A stretch of 64,000 bases of DNA from Sthenelais limicola (GCA_942159475.1 OW804096.1:90065784-90129783), one strand, 5' to 3'; positions 42,508 to 53,420 are shown, counted from the stretch's first letter. The notes: generated from the sequence alone by a model not told the origin. Numbers and translations are program-made.

Positions 42508-43068
42508 ATGGATACGAGAAGAGGGAGTGAAATGATTAATGCGGAAATTATTAGAAGAACAGATAGGGCCGCTAGGATGGCAGCAATCCTGAATCAACAA
42601 GTCAAGGCCAACTGGTTACTCCTGGAAATTTTACGGTTTTACATGTTGCCTCCCCATGAAAGATATCCGGAGTTTGAACCCATTAGGAGGTTGCAGAAGG
42701 AAACGCATATTGTTCGCTTGAGAAAAGCGGGATTTGACTTTTTAAGAGGACTACGTTATGAGCCTATTCGGTCCTTGACAATTGATATATCGCAGAGACA
42801 TACCCTCACGCCATTAAGAAGGCTACAGGATACGGTGTGCATTATATCGGACTTACTCTATGAGATATTGAACATGTTTCGTCCAAAGATAAGGGGAATA
42901 TTCCCAGAGAATCTGGAAGAGGCGGTGAGATTTCTGGACAAGCTAACAGAGATGTCTGAGGCAACTATTAGACATCACCTGTCTCTGCCAGTAGATGTAT
43001 ATCAGATCGAGCTAAGGATGCCTTTGTGTTGGATACCTGCAGGTATAAAGGTAGGTTTCAAACAATAA
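42508..43068 (+). CDS. Cassette gene E (accessory paralogue family)
   Basis: 186 codons from ATG 42508; 181 to the donor AAAG|GTAGGT (43050/43051), phase 0; unspliced reading ends five codons later. Preceded by the strong acceptor CTGTCCCTGTTATTGTATCAG (42493-42494). Family motif EILRFYMLPPHERYPEFEP then RRLQKETHIVRLR, a helix DLLYEILNMFRPKIRG, and C-terminal block LTEMSEATIRHHLSLP. Starts MDTRR, like cassette A (MDTLH). Last cassette before env. Function unknown. Confidence 0.72.
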   Translation: MDTRRGSEMINAEIIRRTDRAARMAAILNQQVKANWLLLEILRFYMLPPHERYPEFEPIRRLQKETHIVRLRKAGFDFLRGLRYEPIRSLTIDISQRHTLTPLRRLQDTVCIISDLLYEILNMFRPKIRGIFPENLEEAVRFLDKLTEMSEATIRHHLSLPVDVYQIELRMPLCWIPAGIKVGFKQ

Positions 43069-44122
43069 ACCATAGATAGTTTAAGGCAATAAGAACCATA
43101 AATGATATAAGATATACTAGTAAGCATAAACTCTAACGTAATAAATACTATACCTATGTTATGTGGATTGGGAAGGCTCTTAGGTATACACACGTGGATT
43201 GGATAAGGGGGTTGTATGTTTCAGTTGTCGTGGCGGGATACAGATCCAGAGGTGGGGAGGTATATATGACGGTTCTTAGAAGATCATATGAGACCTTAGG
43301 TCAATATCTAAATGATAATGGCTTGTCGTAGGAAGTCTGGGTGATAAGATTCGTTTTCCAGACTCCCCTATGAAAATGTGTATAAATAAAAATGAATGTG
43401 AGATGTACTGAGGTGTGGGTGATGGTTAGGTGTGAAGAGACGAGAACAAGGGTGTCTGAGTTGTCTCTGTAAAGTACATTATAGAGAACACGGGAGAGTG
43501 TTAATAATGTCACTGGGAAAGGAATTAACTATACGACGGGGGAGAAGGGAAAAATCTCGTGATGTGATAGTTGGGGTTAGATCTAAGACTAGGTGCTTGG
43601 AGTCTGTTGAAATACTATTGGATATCCAAGGAATTGATGATGATTTAGCGTCATATAAGACGTTTATATGATGACATAATATTGTAAGGAAAGTCAGGAT
43701 ATTATTGGACAGGCCTGGAACGTCTGGGGGGTGGAGCTTATGAAGCAAGGCAGTTGGATAAGAATAGACGCAGCAATTGGGCTCAAGCAGTCTGCACCCA
43801 TAAGGAGCTTGCAAGCGGTTGGGGGGGTTGTTCTAAAAATTGCAAGGCAGGCCTCAAGCGCGATTTGTGGGCTAGGTGTCATTATGCAGTATTTCATCTA
43901 GTCGGGGCAGGTCATGAGCTGGGACAATCGTACCCTGACTTAAAATGGGGATGTATAGTATGCTTGAGGGGGAGGGGGGAAGGAGCAAGCCCAATGGTCT
44001 TGGACTGGTCTGGTCTCAGATATAAGCTCAACACAGCCAGAGGGGGAGCATCACTTCGCTTTTGTGCAGGGATCAGGAACGTACTTGCATATAGATAGGG
44101 AAGATACTGACTAGATTTGCAG
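43069..44122 (+). other. Spacer between cassette E and env
   Basis: About 1 kb, with one weak small basic ORF (43507-43671). A frame at 43754-44098 starts at TTG and is poor in normal composition. It ends in TACTGACTAGATTTGCAG, a branch-point-like sequence plus acceptor for the env micro-exon. Confidence 0.4.
43507..43671 (+). CDS. Small basic ORF upstream of env (doubtful)
   Basis: 54 codons from ATG 43507. It has a basic cluster TIRRGRREKSRD near the N-terminus and an acidic end (GIDDDLASYK). It does not share the cassette motif. Rev-like RNA-binding composition is possible but unproven. Confidence 0.22.
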   Translation: MSLGKELTIRRGRREKSRDVIVGVRSKTRCLESVEILLDIQGIDDDLASYKTFI

Positions 44123-44143
44123 GATGATTGGATTCGTGATAGG
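44123..44143 (+). CDS. env: Element 2 env micro-exon with start codon
   Basis: A 21-nt exon between the acceptor ACTAGATTTGCAG (AG at 44121-44122, with TACTGAC just upstream) and the donor AGG|GTGAGT (44143/44144). It contains ATG, five hydrophobic or small-residue codons and two further bases, so it ends in phase 2. The main env exon at 44259 begins with exactly one base completing a codon, and the combined N-terminus would be hydrophobic like a signal peptide. Nothing else upstream gives a phase-2 donor with an ATG. Confidence 0.6.
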
Positions 44144-44258
44144 GTGAGTTAATTTTCGGTATTTTGGAGAATATCGCCTTTACATAGGCCAATAGAAGGC
44201 CAGTGTGAATTTCTCAGTGTTAAGCCTTTGTCAAAATGGGCTAACTTCTTGTTTTTAG
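44144..44258 (+). other. Predicted env intron, element 2
   Basis: 115 bp, GTGAGT...CTTCTTGTTTTTAG. The 107-bp counterpart in element 1 is at 7157-7263. Confidence 0.55.
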
Positions 44259-45282
44259 GATCATCCTGTGCATGCAATATAGTTGCATGGCTACGACGGT
44301 CCTGAGACATAACTATGGAGTGGTGTTTGCTGATCGTGGTACACTTATAGCAGGGGTGGAAACAATGAGTTTAGGCTTCCGTTCTGAGCTGAATATTAGG
44401 CCTCCAGAGCCTGTCCAGATAGTTAAGAAGAATTGGCCAGAAGGTTATCAGTTGGTAGGGGAATCTCTAGCGGGGTATATTAGGGAACTGCAATCGCGGG
44501 CGGAAAGGGAGTATGAGCGAGCAAAACACTTAAAAGAAATTTTGCAACACCCTAAAAGAATGAGGAGAAACCCGTTCTCGTCATTTGGGGAAATTGTGGC
44601 AAATGTCTTAGATCTCCCAACTAACTCTGATTTGAGAAATGTAGAAAGACACATTATTCATAGGCTTGCACCAGGGATTATAAGAAACCCACACCTAAGA
44701 GACGAGGCTCTCATGAAATTGGTGGCCAATTCTAATATTATATTTAGGTTCTTAAGATCACATGTAAACGAATCGATAGGCGCCATGGATGAATTAGAGG
44801 ATAAATGGCTACGCTTTGCAAATAAAACGGCACAATTATCAGACATAATGCACGGGGAGGTAGAGTCGCAGGGGAAAATTCAACAACAGCTCCAAGGCTC
44901 CATTTTAGAATGCCTTACGATAAGGAATTACATTGAAGATATGACGGTAATAGGTGATATCTTAGAAACATTACGAGAAGGAAAACTACATGAGTCACTT
45001 GCCAAGGTATTTATGGAAAGTCAATGGGAAGAAAGAGTGAGACAGGTACTGGGAGATAACAGCACTTTGAAAATTTTGGAGGATTATATCGACTGGAATA
45101 CTAACGTTGGGGTGAAAATCGGGTCTAATAACACAATCAATATATTGGTGCCAATTTCCTTGGCAAAAGACTCGGAGCCCCTTCAGTTATATGAAATGGA
45201 GGTATTTGATACACCATAGCATGTGCACAGGGAATCACAAGATGGTTGCACACGATTAAGATCAGCCACACAAGCATGTTAG
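44259..45282 (+). pseudogene. env: Element 2 env, N-terminal subunit and fusion region
   Basis: Main env exon. It starts with the end of the signal peptide, then HNYGVVF (HYVLRQNYGAIF in element 1). The short N-terminal subunit ends at a furin-type R-M-R-R site (44557-44568), followed by a fusion-peptide-like PFSSFGEIVANVL stretch and a long helical region. This layout is that of baculovirus F and errantivirus Env proteins. The frame meets TAG at 45217-45219 and again at 45280-45282, while homology with element 1 moves to another frame. So this young copy carries a stop and a frame change here, unless a very small unusual intron removes them. Confidence 0.75.
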
Positions 45283-46673
45283 CCCAACGAAGGTCAGGGG
45301 AATTAATGGAGGTAGACGCCATTGAATTGATGCAATGTACTAGGAAGGAGAGCTATATATGTCCATTCACCTTCGTAGATAATTCAGGGAAGGACGAGGA
45401 CTGCATGATTGCTTTATTTAATGATCATAGTGCCAATATTCTTAAGTACTGCATGTTCGACATATACTTAAAGAAAAGGGCGCCAGACGTTGTCAAAAAC
45501 GTGGCGGGATCAACATACTTGCTTATAAATAAGGGCCCTGAGGGGTTAATGACATGCAAAAATGGTACAAGGGAGGTCAGTATAGTGGGGATCTCTGTGT
45601 TCAAGGTGTCTTGCGGATGCATCCTGCAAATAGACCACCATAGGTTAGCACCCAAGGAACTAACGTGTAGACAATTGAGCGGGGTGGAGGTTTCAGTAGC
45701 GCATGGCTTTAATTTAGCATTTGCAAGAAGTTTTGGTATACCGGTGGGGAACTTTTCAGGAGAAAGCCTCACTAACTTCTTAGTGCACTTAAATCTACCA
45801 ACGGGTAAGGAGTTGGGGCAAATGCTAACAGCAATGTCCCCTCAACAGTTTGCAAAAGGAATGGAGGTTAATAAGGTTGTGAGAGCAATTAAATATAACA
45901 TGGAGCAAGAGGGAGAATGGAAGTATAAGGCATGGCAAGATTTAACAGATCTAACAGTAACGCCGCAGGTACCACTGATATTCTGGCTGATAGAAATGTT
46001 ACATGTTTTAGTAACCATTTATCTTTGTTATAGAATTTTCAGAATGCTCGCAATTATTGGATCTATGAAGGGGGCGTTGGCAGGAAAGATCGGCTCAACC
46101 CTGGAACTATTTCCAGAGGATAGTTGGGGCAAGATCGATTGGGGGACACAAGACCCCGCCCTGGACTCAGATTCACTTAAAGCAGGCGAATCTAGAGAAT
46201 GGCCATCATATGGTACTATACTGGCAGGAGTACTGGTAGTGTACCTGTTGAGCCAGCTGATAAGGTGGGCCTGTAATAGGTGTGGATGTAATAAAACCCG
46301 AGGCCATGACACGGCGGGACACACAATACTTAGCCTCCATGTACAAGAGGGAGAGAAGCGGTACGCTCTTTTCCTGTGTAAACTAGTATATCCAGTGGAG
46401 GTGCTCAGATCGGCCATGCCGCCTGTCGTCACGGGAATGGTAGCAAAAAGGGTTTGCTGCTCGTTCCGAACCGTTGTACGACTCAGGTGGCTCGGGGGCC
46501 TAGAGGTGGAAAATGCAGGGTCGGCGGAGACTGTCGAGTTGCCAGAGGAAATAATATTCTGGCCACTTAGACCGGCAGAGAAGATCGAGCTTCTTAACTC
46601 CACTTCCAACAGCCGACTCCTGGTAGCCACTAATCTCCATGGAAATGAAGCAGCTGTGGGTTCAAAACTGTAA
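45246..46673 (+). pseudogene. env: Element 2 env, C-terminal subunit
   Basis: Continues env in a second frame. A Cys-containing ectodomain (CGCILQIDHH, matching CGCALSLPDA in element 1), then HGFNLAFARSFGIP (GFNLPFAMAFKID), two hydrophobic segments (about 45,972-46,046 and 46,209-46,263) with a polar loop of about 55 residues between, and a Cys-rich patch CNRCGC. A C-terminal domain of about 120 residues follows. It ends AAVGSKL at 46673. A 3' tail exon like that of element 1 could not be fixed. Confidence 0.72.
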
Positions 46674-49083
46674 AACATAAGTAGGTAGTGTATTGCACAT
46701 GCAAAGGGACCTGCAACATCTCCAAGTTGGTATCATACGAATTCTTTGAATAGATATAATTATCAGTATCTTTGGTGGATATTAATTGATTTGGTGTTTA
46801 TTGGAACTTTGCATAATGCATGGCTGCCATATGCGGGACATAAGCCCTTCTAAAAAACAGAAGTAGAAATAATGCATGTAGCCGGGTAATGATCCCTGTA
46901 AAGAATCCAGTAATTATAAAACCAGGATTAATGCTTGTGACCTCCCCACAATAATTATCATAAGTATGACCGAAAAAGAATGAATGAAAAAGTACATGAA
47001 ACAATATTGATAATAGAAAGACTTGTATATGGCCTGTCTAGGGATATATGCAGTAGCTAACATTCCCAGACATGAATCATTACAGGAGGAGAACGACCAA
47101 GGCCAATCAGGCCCTATGGCCAGTGACACTCCTAGCGTGAATCGGTGAGAGGCAGACGAACTACAAGCAGGTACCACGTGACGATATCCGGACGACGAGA
47201 TATGCCATGTTTTCCGTTCGCCCCCACGTGGGCTCTCTCCATCCGGCAAACGGGGCGGTCCGTTTGGATAATGGGACTTTCCTTGTGATTAATGACTATA
47301 CCACAACGCGCTTTACATACACGTCCGGCTAAGCAGACCTCGCGCCACTACTTCACCTCTCGCCTGATGCTGTACCCACGTCTACATGTACTACTATATT
47401 CCCCTCGATATAGCTTAAGTTGTAACCTGATTTGATGATGTGACTCGGTTTGATTTGATATCTAATCAGGACCTCCATGTTATATATTTATGCCATTGGG
47501 ATTATCATTATTGCTGTTATTTCTTTAATTTGCTTGTGATATTTCGTTTGTATTTATGTGTGTGGTTGGGTGTTATAGCCTTGGGTGGTTAATATATAGA
47601 GTTTCCTGGGGCATTCATGGTAGTGCACTTACATATATAGGTCCGGAAGGCCGCACCTATAATTATTTTTGACAGTGTATCCCTTGACTGTTCATGAAAC
47701 TAATCCGCCCCCTTATAGATAACTAGGTCAGGAATCCAAAATGATTATTTAAAAAGATTGTTATTCCTGTGGCTTGTGCCTTATCAGAAGTGGAAAGATC
47801 CTACCCATCCATTGACTGCAAATCTAGTCCCAGAAATGTTACTTACCCTATGACTAGGCCAATACACCTAAAGGCCGTGGTGAGCTATAACCAACACTGT
47901 TACAGAAGGGTAACTTGCCAACTGATTTTGGGATCTCTCCTCCTTCCTCTACTTCTATCCTTCCCTAACGTTCACAACCCATCATATTCAAATTGTTATG
48001 TTTTCTCACCCACTGCAGGCATACCTGTGGAGCATTACTCATGTGACCTGTGAATTGGATCTAAACTATGATAATAATATTTGTCACAAGCATGGAGTAT
48101 AGATGATAGCATCTTTGCCTATTCATGTTGAGTGGGGGGGGGAGGGAGGGGGGATAGCACACGCTTCACTTTTGCCGTAAAAAGAAAGGTAATGATGATT
48201 GACCCATGATTGGGTGTAGTCCCTTATTACAATCAATCTTACCAGATGTGCAGACCCATCTTAAAATGACGTCTGCCATCTGGCCCGAGTGCGGGACTGC
48301 TGTCTGTTCATGTAACCATGCATTCTGGTGTCCACCACTGGTGGAGTCGTATGGCCGCATTAATCTTGGCACTGTTTTGTGTCAAACGTTGGTGGGTAAT
48401 GGGATCGGAATAAATCAATGATAATTGGTAATTAACTAAAAAATAGAAATCTAGAACTTTTCCCTTTTTCTTACGAAAGGCCAGAATGGGCCTTATCAGA
48501 CAGCTCTTTATTTTTGAGTGGAAGAAGGATGAAGGCAGGAGTACTCTCTTACATCTCAGGGAGGCTCCCAGCTTGCCCTCCCTAACCGTTGTTTAGGCAC
48601 GCACCATCGGTGCAAACGCAAGCATGAAACACTAAAGGTGTTTCACCCTTGCAAAATTAATGCCTGATATTTCTCCTTTTGAGTGACTTGAGATTATTGG
48701 GGTTGAGTAATACATCAAGTCTTAACGGTTGCCATCAATGTTATTTAGCATTCGAGTCAGTAAACCCCCTTTTTATCAAGTGAGTGACTTGATATGGCCT
48801 GTTTTTATACACGAAACGCGTATGCGATCTTATTGTTAAAATGACGAAGAACATGTACCACAAGGAGCAAGAGAATGTATTGTATTAATGAGCTACCATG
48901 TATCCTGGATTTTGCGTGCGCGTAAGCGATTCAAATTGTTAAAGGAAGAAAGTATGTACCTCTTGAAATTATCATGTGTATTTATTATTTATGACTATAT
49001 TTATCGAGTGTCGGGATGAATAAGGGAAGATGATGCGGGAATTTTTTTTAGGGGATTTTCTTGCTTATCGAGTAAAAGGGTAG
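46674..49083 (+). other. Element 2 3' region after env
   Basis: 2.4 kb without a recognised gene, long for a retroelement 3' end. Frames at 47,769-48,053 (Cys-containing, with an NPSY) and 48,206-48,421 are open but lack normal ATG starts. A G-rich run lies at 48,134. The purine stretch AAAAGGGTAG before 49084 is the polypurine-tract candidate. Confidence 0.45.
49074..49083 (+). promoter_or_regulatory. Polypurine tract (candidate)
   Basis: AAAAGGGTAG abuts the 3' LTR start TGTAG; it has one T. This is the expected plus-strand primer position. Confidence 0.5.
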
Positions 49084-49716
49084 TGTAGTAACCGTGGTTA
49101 ACACAAGAGGGCAGTGGGATGGGTAGTAGGGTAGGATATTTGACTTTGACTAAGGCATGCGCTAAGGGAATGGGAGGGGCCAGAGGGAGGGAAGGTATCA
49201 TAGGATAAAGGGTCCACCAATGGGGATACCCGACACTCACCACCTGGGTATATATACAGGGAACATGTTATATGTAGAGAGTCTAGGGAGAGAGTCTAAT
49301 AAGAGTCCCATAAGAGACAGTAGAAGTAACAATGAGTAACAAGTAACATCCACTCTAGAGTCTAGGGAAGGAGTCCCATAAGATCTCTCATATGACTCGA
49401 TATATATACTACCATGGGAAGGGATTATCAACCTAGCATCTATGTACAGGATAGGATACAATACACAAGTAGTGGCGTACTAAAACTCTTCGTGTTGTGT
49501 TGTTCATACCGGAAACCTACAACTACTATATACCACCATGACTCTCTATTCAATATAGCCGACCATCTCTTAAATACTGTACTGTATTGAACATCATGAG
49601 AAGCAAGACCCAGAAGTCCGAGTATATTCTAATGCATACAAATACTAGCTAAATATATTCACCCTGGCCCGACGCACCGCCCAATAGCATAAAGATCCAA
49701 AGCTACGCGCACAACA
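49084..49716 (+). repeat. Element 2 3' LTR
   Basis: Copy of 28957-29589 with three visible substitutions. Its TATA box is at 49249-49256. It is followed by AGGT, the target duplication. Confidence 0.95.
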
Positions 49717-49720
49717 AGGT

Positions 49721-50445
49721 GACTACGTCGGGGGTAGGGTGCCTTCATCGGGGCATTTTCTTTGAAGCTTTTCACATTTCTACATATTACAGACCCTCTC
49801 AAAACGCATTTAATTTGCCGTTCAATATGTTGGGAAGGGTGTGACGGTAAAAGCAAATTATCATTGGGCATTAGTTCTTCACAATGTTAGTTGATAAATA
49901 AACAAGGCTCACCCCGACATAGGCACTCAGGGGGAAAAAGGGGAAAATTCAAATTGAGGCACTGATATTTCCGACAGTCTTAACTAGAAAATGTCTGTTG
50001 TCGTCTCCAATAATTACTAAATTCTATTCACTACTTTTTAAAAATTATTTTAGATTCTGAAAGGGAAGAGTTGAATCTATAATTCGTGCAAATTTTGTAA
50101 TTATGTTAAGATCGGTTCCCTTTTATTTAGTTGATCTAAAACGGCAAAAGCTACGGCGAAGTTAGAGGAATGCCCCAAAGGCACTCAGCTAAATAATAAG
50201 CTTAGCGGAACGCAATTTATTTAACGATACCTCATGCAACAGACTTCTGGGAGCACCCTCTCAAGCCCCTCATATGGTAACTCGGGACACGTCTATTCTA
50301 TAGTGTTACACCAGAGAAATAGGCCGGCGCAACGCACAAAAACGGGCAATAAATCAAACATGTTTGATGCGATCTCCCAGAGCACCTTTTGCTCCGTTAC
50401 CGTCAGGGTGTAATCGGGACATCGCCGGGCGATAATTAGCGCTAA
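49721..50445. other. Non-coding stretch right of element 2
   Basis: Continues the interrupted target (GACTACGTCGGGGG). No supported gene. Confidence 0.5.
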
Positions 50446-50449
50446 CTAG

Positions 50450-50660
50450 TGTAAACAACGGTTTGGTTTTACTCCCGATCCTCCCGACCGTGGTCGGACG
50501 CCTGAGTCCCGGGACCCGTGATCCCCGACGCGCGCTCCCCGGCCTCAGACCCCTGAGTCCAAGCCTCGGACGCCTGAGTCCAAGCCTCAGACGCCTGAGT
50601 CCAAGCCTCGGACGCCTGAGTCCAGACTCCTGAGTCCAAGCATCGGACGCGTGATCCCCG
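50450..50660. repeat. GC-rich minisatellite, left arm
   Basis: About 24-bp units of the type GGACGCCTGAGTCCAAGCCT, with CCCGTGATCCCC at the outer side. Preceded by ACAACGGTTTGG. It is the inverse of the array at 53,650-53,850. Confidence 0.75.
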
Positions 50661-52770
50661 TCCACACAATAAAAAATTGCGAATATTATGTGAGTCTGAA
50701 GTGGACTTAAGAGTACTTTCTGTGTCGGACGCACCTTCACTACAACAACATGTGCTCAATGAAGTCTTATTTAGCTCATTTCTTCCCTGCTGTTCCTTCG
50801 TCGGGCCCCGAGGTCGGGCCCCTGCTAGTTGTAGGCCTACCCATAAATTGTTAGTTCGAATATTATCCACCAGATGTCCCCTCAACAACCCATATCACTT
50901 ATTCGAAAAAAACCTCACTAGACGAGATGTGACCAACCCGCCCTCTGTGGGCGGATAAGCCCCTCTCTAAAATTAGTGACGTCACCCAACCCATCAGCGT
51001 CCACTCCCCATATAGACACGACCCATACTTATGGCCTTCTTTTTAACGTTTTCCCTGTAAGTGGCGACCTCTAATTCGTCTGAGAGAAACTTGACTTAGT
51101 TAGCTACCCTTTTGTCTGGAAAAAGTACTGTGTTCATGGTCCAGAAATGCTGTTTTCAAAACATTCATGCACCCTCTATCTGTTGTCACTCACTCCTGCC
51201 ATGTTTACATAGCTTCAACCACCCAACAGCTATACCCTTACTATAGCCACTGCCACCCTTACATAACACCCACATAACACCCAGCTAGCTTGTTGACATG
51301 TAGGCTATTTATAGGGTGGGTGTTGTAGCCTACCCAACACGTTGGTGTTGTGTAGGCTACATTATTTGATACTAAATCAAATGGATATTGTAGGTAGGAG
51401 GGGTAGAGACAGGGTGGGTGGGTGGGACGATCTTTTATTTTTAAATATAAAAACAATCTAAAAGTGTTCAGATCTGGTGAAATATAACCAATTTACTTCC
51501 CACAAATAAATGTCTTGCTGTGGTAATTTTCTGGATGTCACTACCATGAAGCCTAAAGATTATACTGTATTGATATTTGATATTTTTCCAAGTGTTTTTG
51601 ACAAGATCTCATTATTGGAATGTTCTGATTTTTGGTGGGTTTAACCACTCATAGTCATATATGAATCTATGTACCAAATGTCAGCACATTACATTGAATG
51701 TGTCCTTGAGTTTTGAAGGTTTTGTATTGAGTATATTTAATTACCGTACTTTACTGTAATCGGCTTGATCTCCTCTTTTCAAATATGGTGATATCTCGCA
51801 ATCCATATTTTGCGACTTATGACTTATTTTCCTAAAACGGATCACATGTATATGGTCAATTCTCACGAAAAAGGGGCATGCAGTCAGCGTTTTTTTTATT
51901 CCAAGGTTCACTGAGCTTACATTTTTATTTTTACCATTTGTCTTATTCCCATCAATTAGATCCCACTTCAAGCTGTCGGGCCATATATCAACGTCGAAAT
52001 ATTGAAGTACTTATATCGAAATCTTTACTTCATAACAGCAGTCCGACCATTTGCTAAAAATGTTTTGTTAAATGGGAGATATTACAAATAATCATGGACA
52101 TGGGATGACGGGTGGGATGGAAACGGGGAAAGGAGAAAGAGGGAGATGGAGAAGGAGGAGAGGGAGGGAACATGCATCACAGTGTAAGCGCACAACATAG
52201 GCCTATAGCCATAGGATGATGCAGTGCCTCTCGATTTGCATTTAATTCTAGCCGTTTAAACTGCGGGAGGGAGGTGGACTGAGAATGGGGGAGATGGGGA
52301 AGGGGAAGGACATTTTTTTTCTTTTTAAATTGAATTAAAAGCCTATATTTATTTATTCGAATTTCTTACTTTATAATTAATTTATGGAGTGAAACGTATA
52401 TATGAGTGATGTGAACACAGGAGGGAGAGGGAGGGAAAGGGGATGTCTACCCGTTGATAAATGGGGGCAGCTAGTCTCTCATTATGCTATTAGAAAAATG
52501 ATATCTCAAAGATAGTGTTAGGTTGACTAGGAAAATCAAGTTTAATCATGTAAACTATGAATTTAACTTTTAATGTTTAAGGGTTGACCTGATGGCCATT
52601 AAAATCAGTAGAACGCACTAAAACAGCATCATTTTGCTCAAAATTTTCCTGGGGGCATGCCAGACCCCCTATAGATGGTGTGTGCCCCCCGCTACGCTGT
52701 CTAAAATTTCTGGTGAGAACCCTGGGTCACTCACCGTCATTATACAGTTATACCATTGTCTTTTTACATA
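50660..52770. other. Non-coding interior between the inverted arms
   Basis: No supported gene. CTAGACC and CCCAACAC short repeats occur near 51,250-51,360. Purine-rich GGGAGAGGGAGGGAAAGG stretches lie at 52,120-52,450. A phrase with GGGGGCATGCCAGACCCCC is at 52,651-52,670. Confidence 0.45.
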
Positions 52771-52774
52771 CATC

Positions 52775-53015
52775 TACCCTGATTTACCCCCCCCGCCCCC
52801 CCCCCCCCCTTCTCCCTCCCCGGCCTCTTCTCCATGCTCGTTTTCCCCTCCCAACCCCATCTCCGATTTCCTCCCCTCTCCCTCATGCTCCTCCCCCTTT
52901 TCTCTCCCTCCCCTCTCTCCCTTCCCCTATATCCTCTCCTCTTCTTCACTCTCCCACTCCTCTGCATGTAGGACGGATACCCTTTCTCCCCACACTTCCC
53001 CTTCTCCCTCTTTCC
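52775..53015. repeat. Polypyrimidine repeat, copy 2
   Basis: Second copy of the CT-rich family at 21,277-21,665, sharing CTGCATGTAGGACGG and CCCCACACTTCCCC. Followed by a CA microsatellite at 53,085. Confidence 0.7.
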
Positions 53016-53420
53016 TATAAGTATAACCAAACACACTCTATTTTCTATAGGCCTACACTGATTGTTTCTGATTTTTACATAAAGCACACACACACACACA
53101 AATAATTAAAAATACAAACAGGACGGGTGGTTTGGGGGGGAGGATTTTTTTTATTCATTACTCTACACTATAGCATACCATATTTTATTTAAACAAATAT
53201 TTTACTCCTGGACAGAAACCTTTTGATAATGGAACTATTTAGAAAATAAGCTCTCGTGCAGTGCTGACATAATAAATTGGGGCTTTTAATTCATTCAATC
53301 CTTTAATTTATCTCTCTTCTTCGGATCCTTTTTTGAATGTGATCTGTTTTTCTGATGGAGAAGGCTCTTGTACAATGTATAAGGTTCCGCCTAAAGCGGC
53401 CCAAGCGGTGATCCTCGCTA

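Larger units (their letters stand above)
28957..49716 (+). mobile_element. Element 2: giant errantivirus-like LTR retroelement (20,760 bp)
   Basis: Bounded by two 633-bp direct LTRs that begin TGTAGTAACC and end ACAACA, flanked by a 4-bp target duplication AGGT (28953-28956 and 49717-49720). The order is LTR, primer-binding region, gag, -1 frameshift site, protease-RT-RNase H-integrase, five paralogous cassette genes, spliced env, a long 3' region and LTR. Three LTR differences by eye (about 29,131, 29,306 and 29,572 against 49,258, 49,433 and 49,699) mean a recent insertion. Ty3/gypsy elements with env are usually 7-9 kb, so this is more than twice the normal size. The excess lies mainly between pol and env and after env. 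Confidence 0.93.

Noticed and set aside
43754..44098. 114-codon plus-strand frame before env
   Set aside because: TTG start, unnatural Trp/Gly/Cys-rich composition, no cassette motif, and overlapped by other short frames.
47086..47150. Possible element 2 env tail exon after ATTACAG (EE-rich start)
   Set aside because: The phase does not match a good donor at the env end (only weak GTGGGT or GTAAAA) and there is no NPxY. Left unassigned.
47769..48053. 94-codon frame with NPSY in the element 2 3' region
   Set aside because: No ATG start, no splice acceptor before the NPSY, no likeness to the element 1 tail exon.
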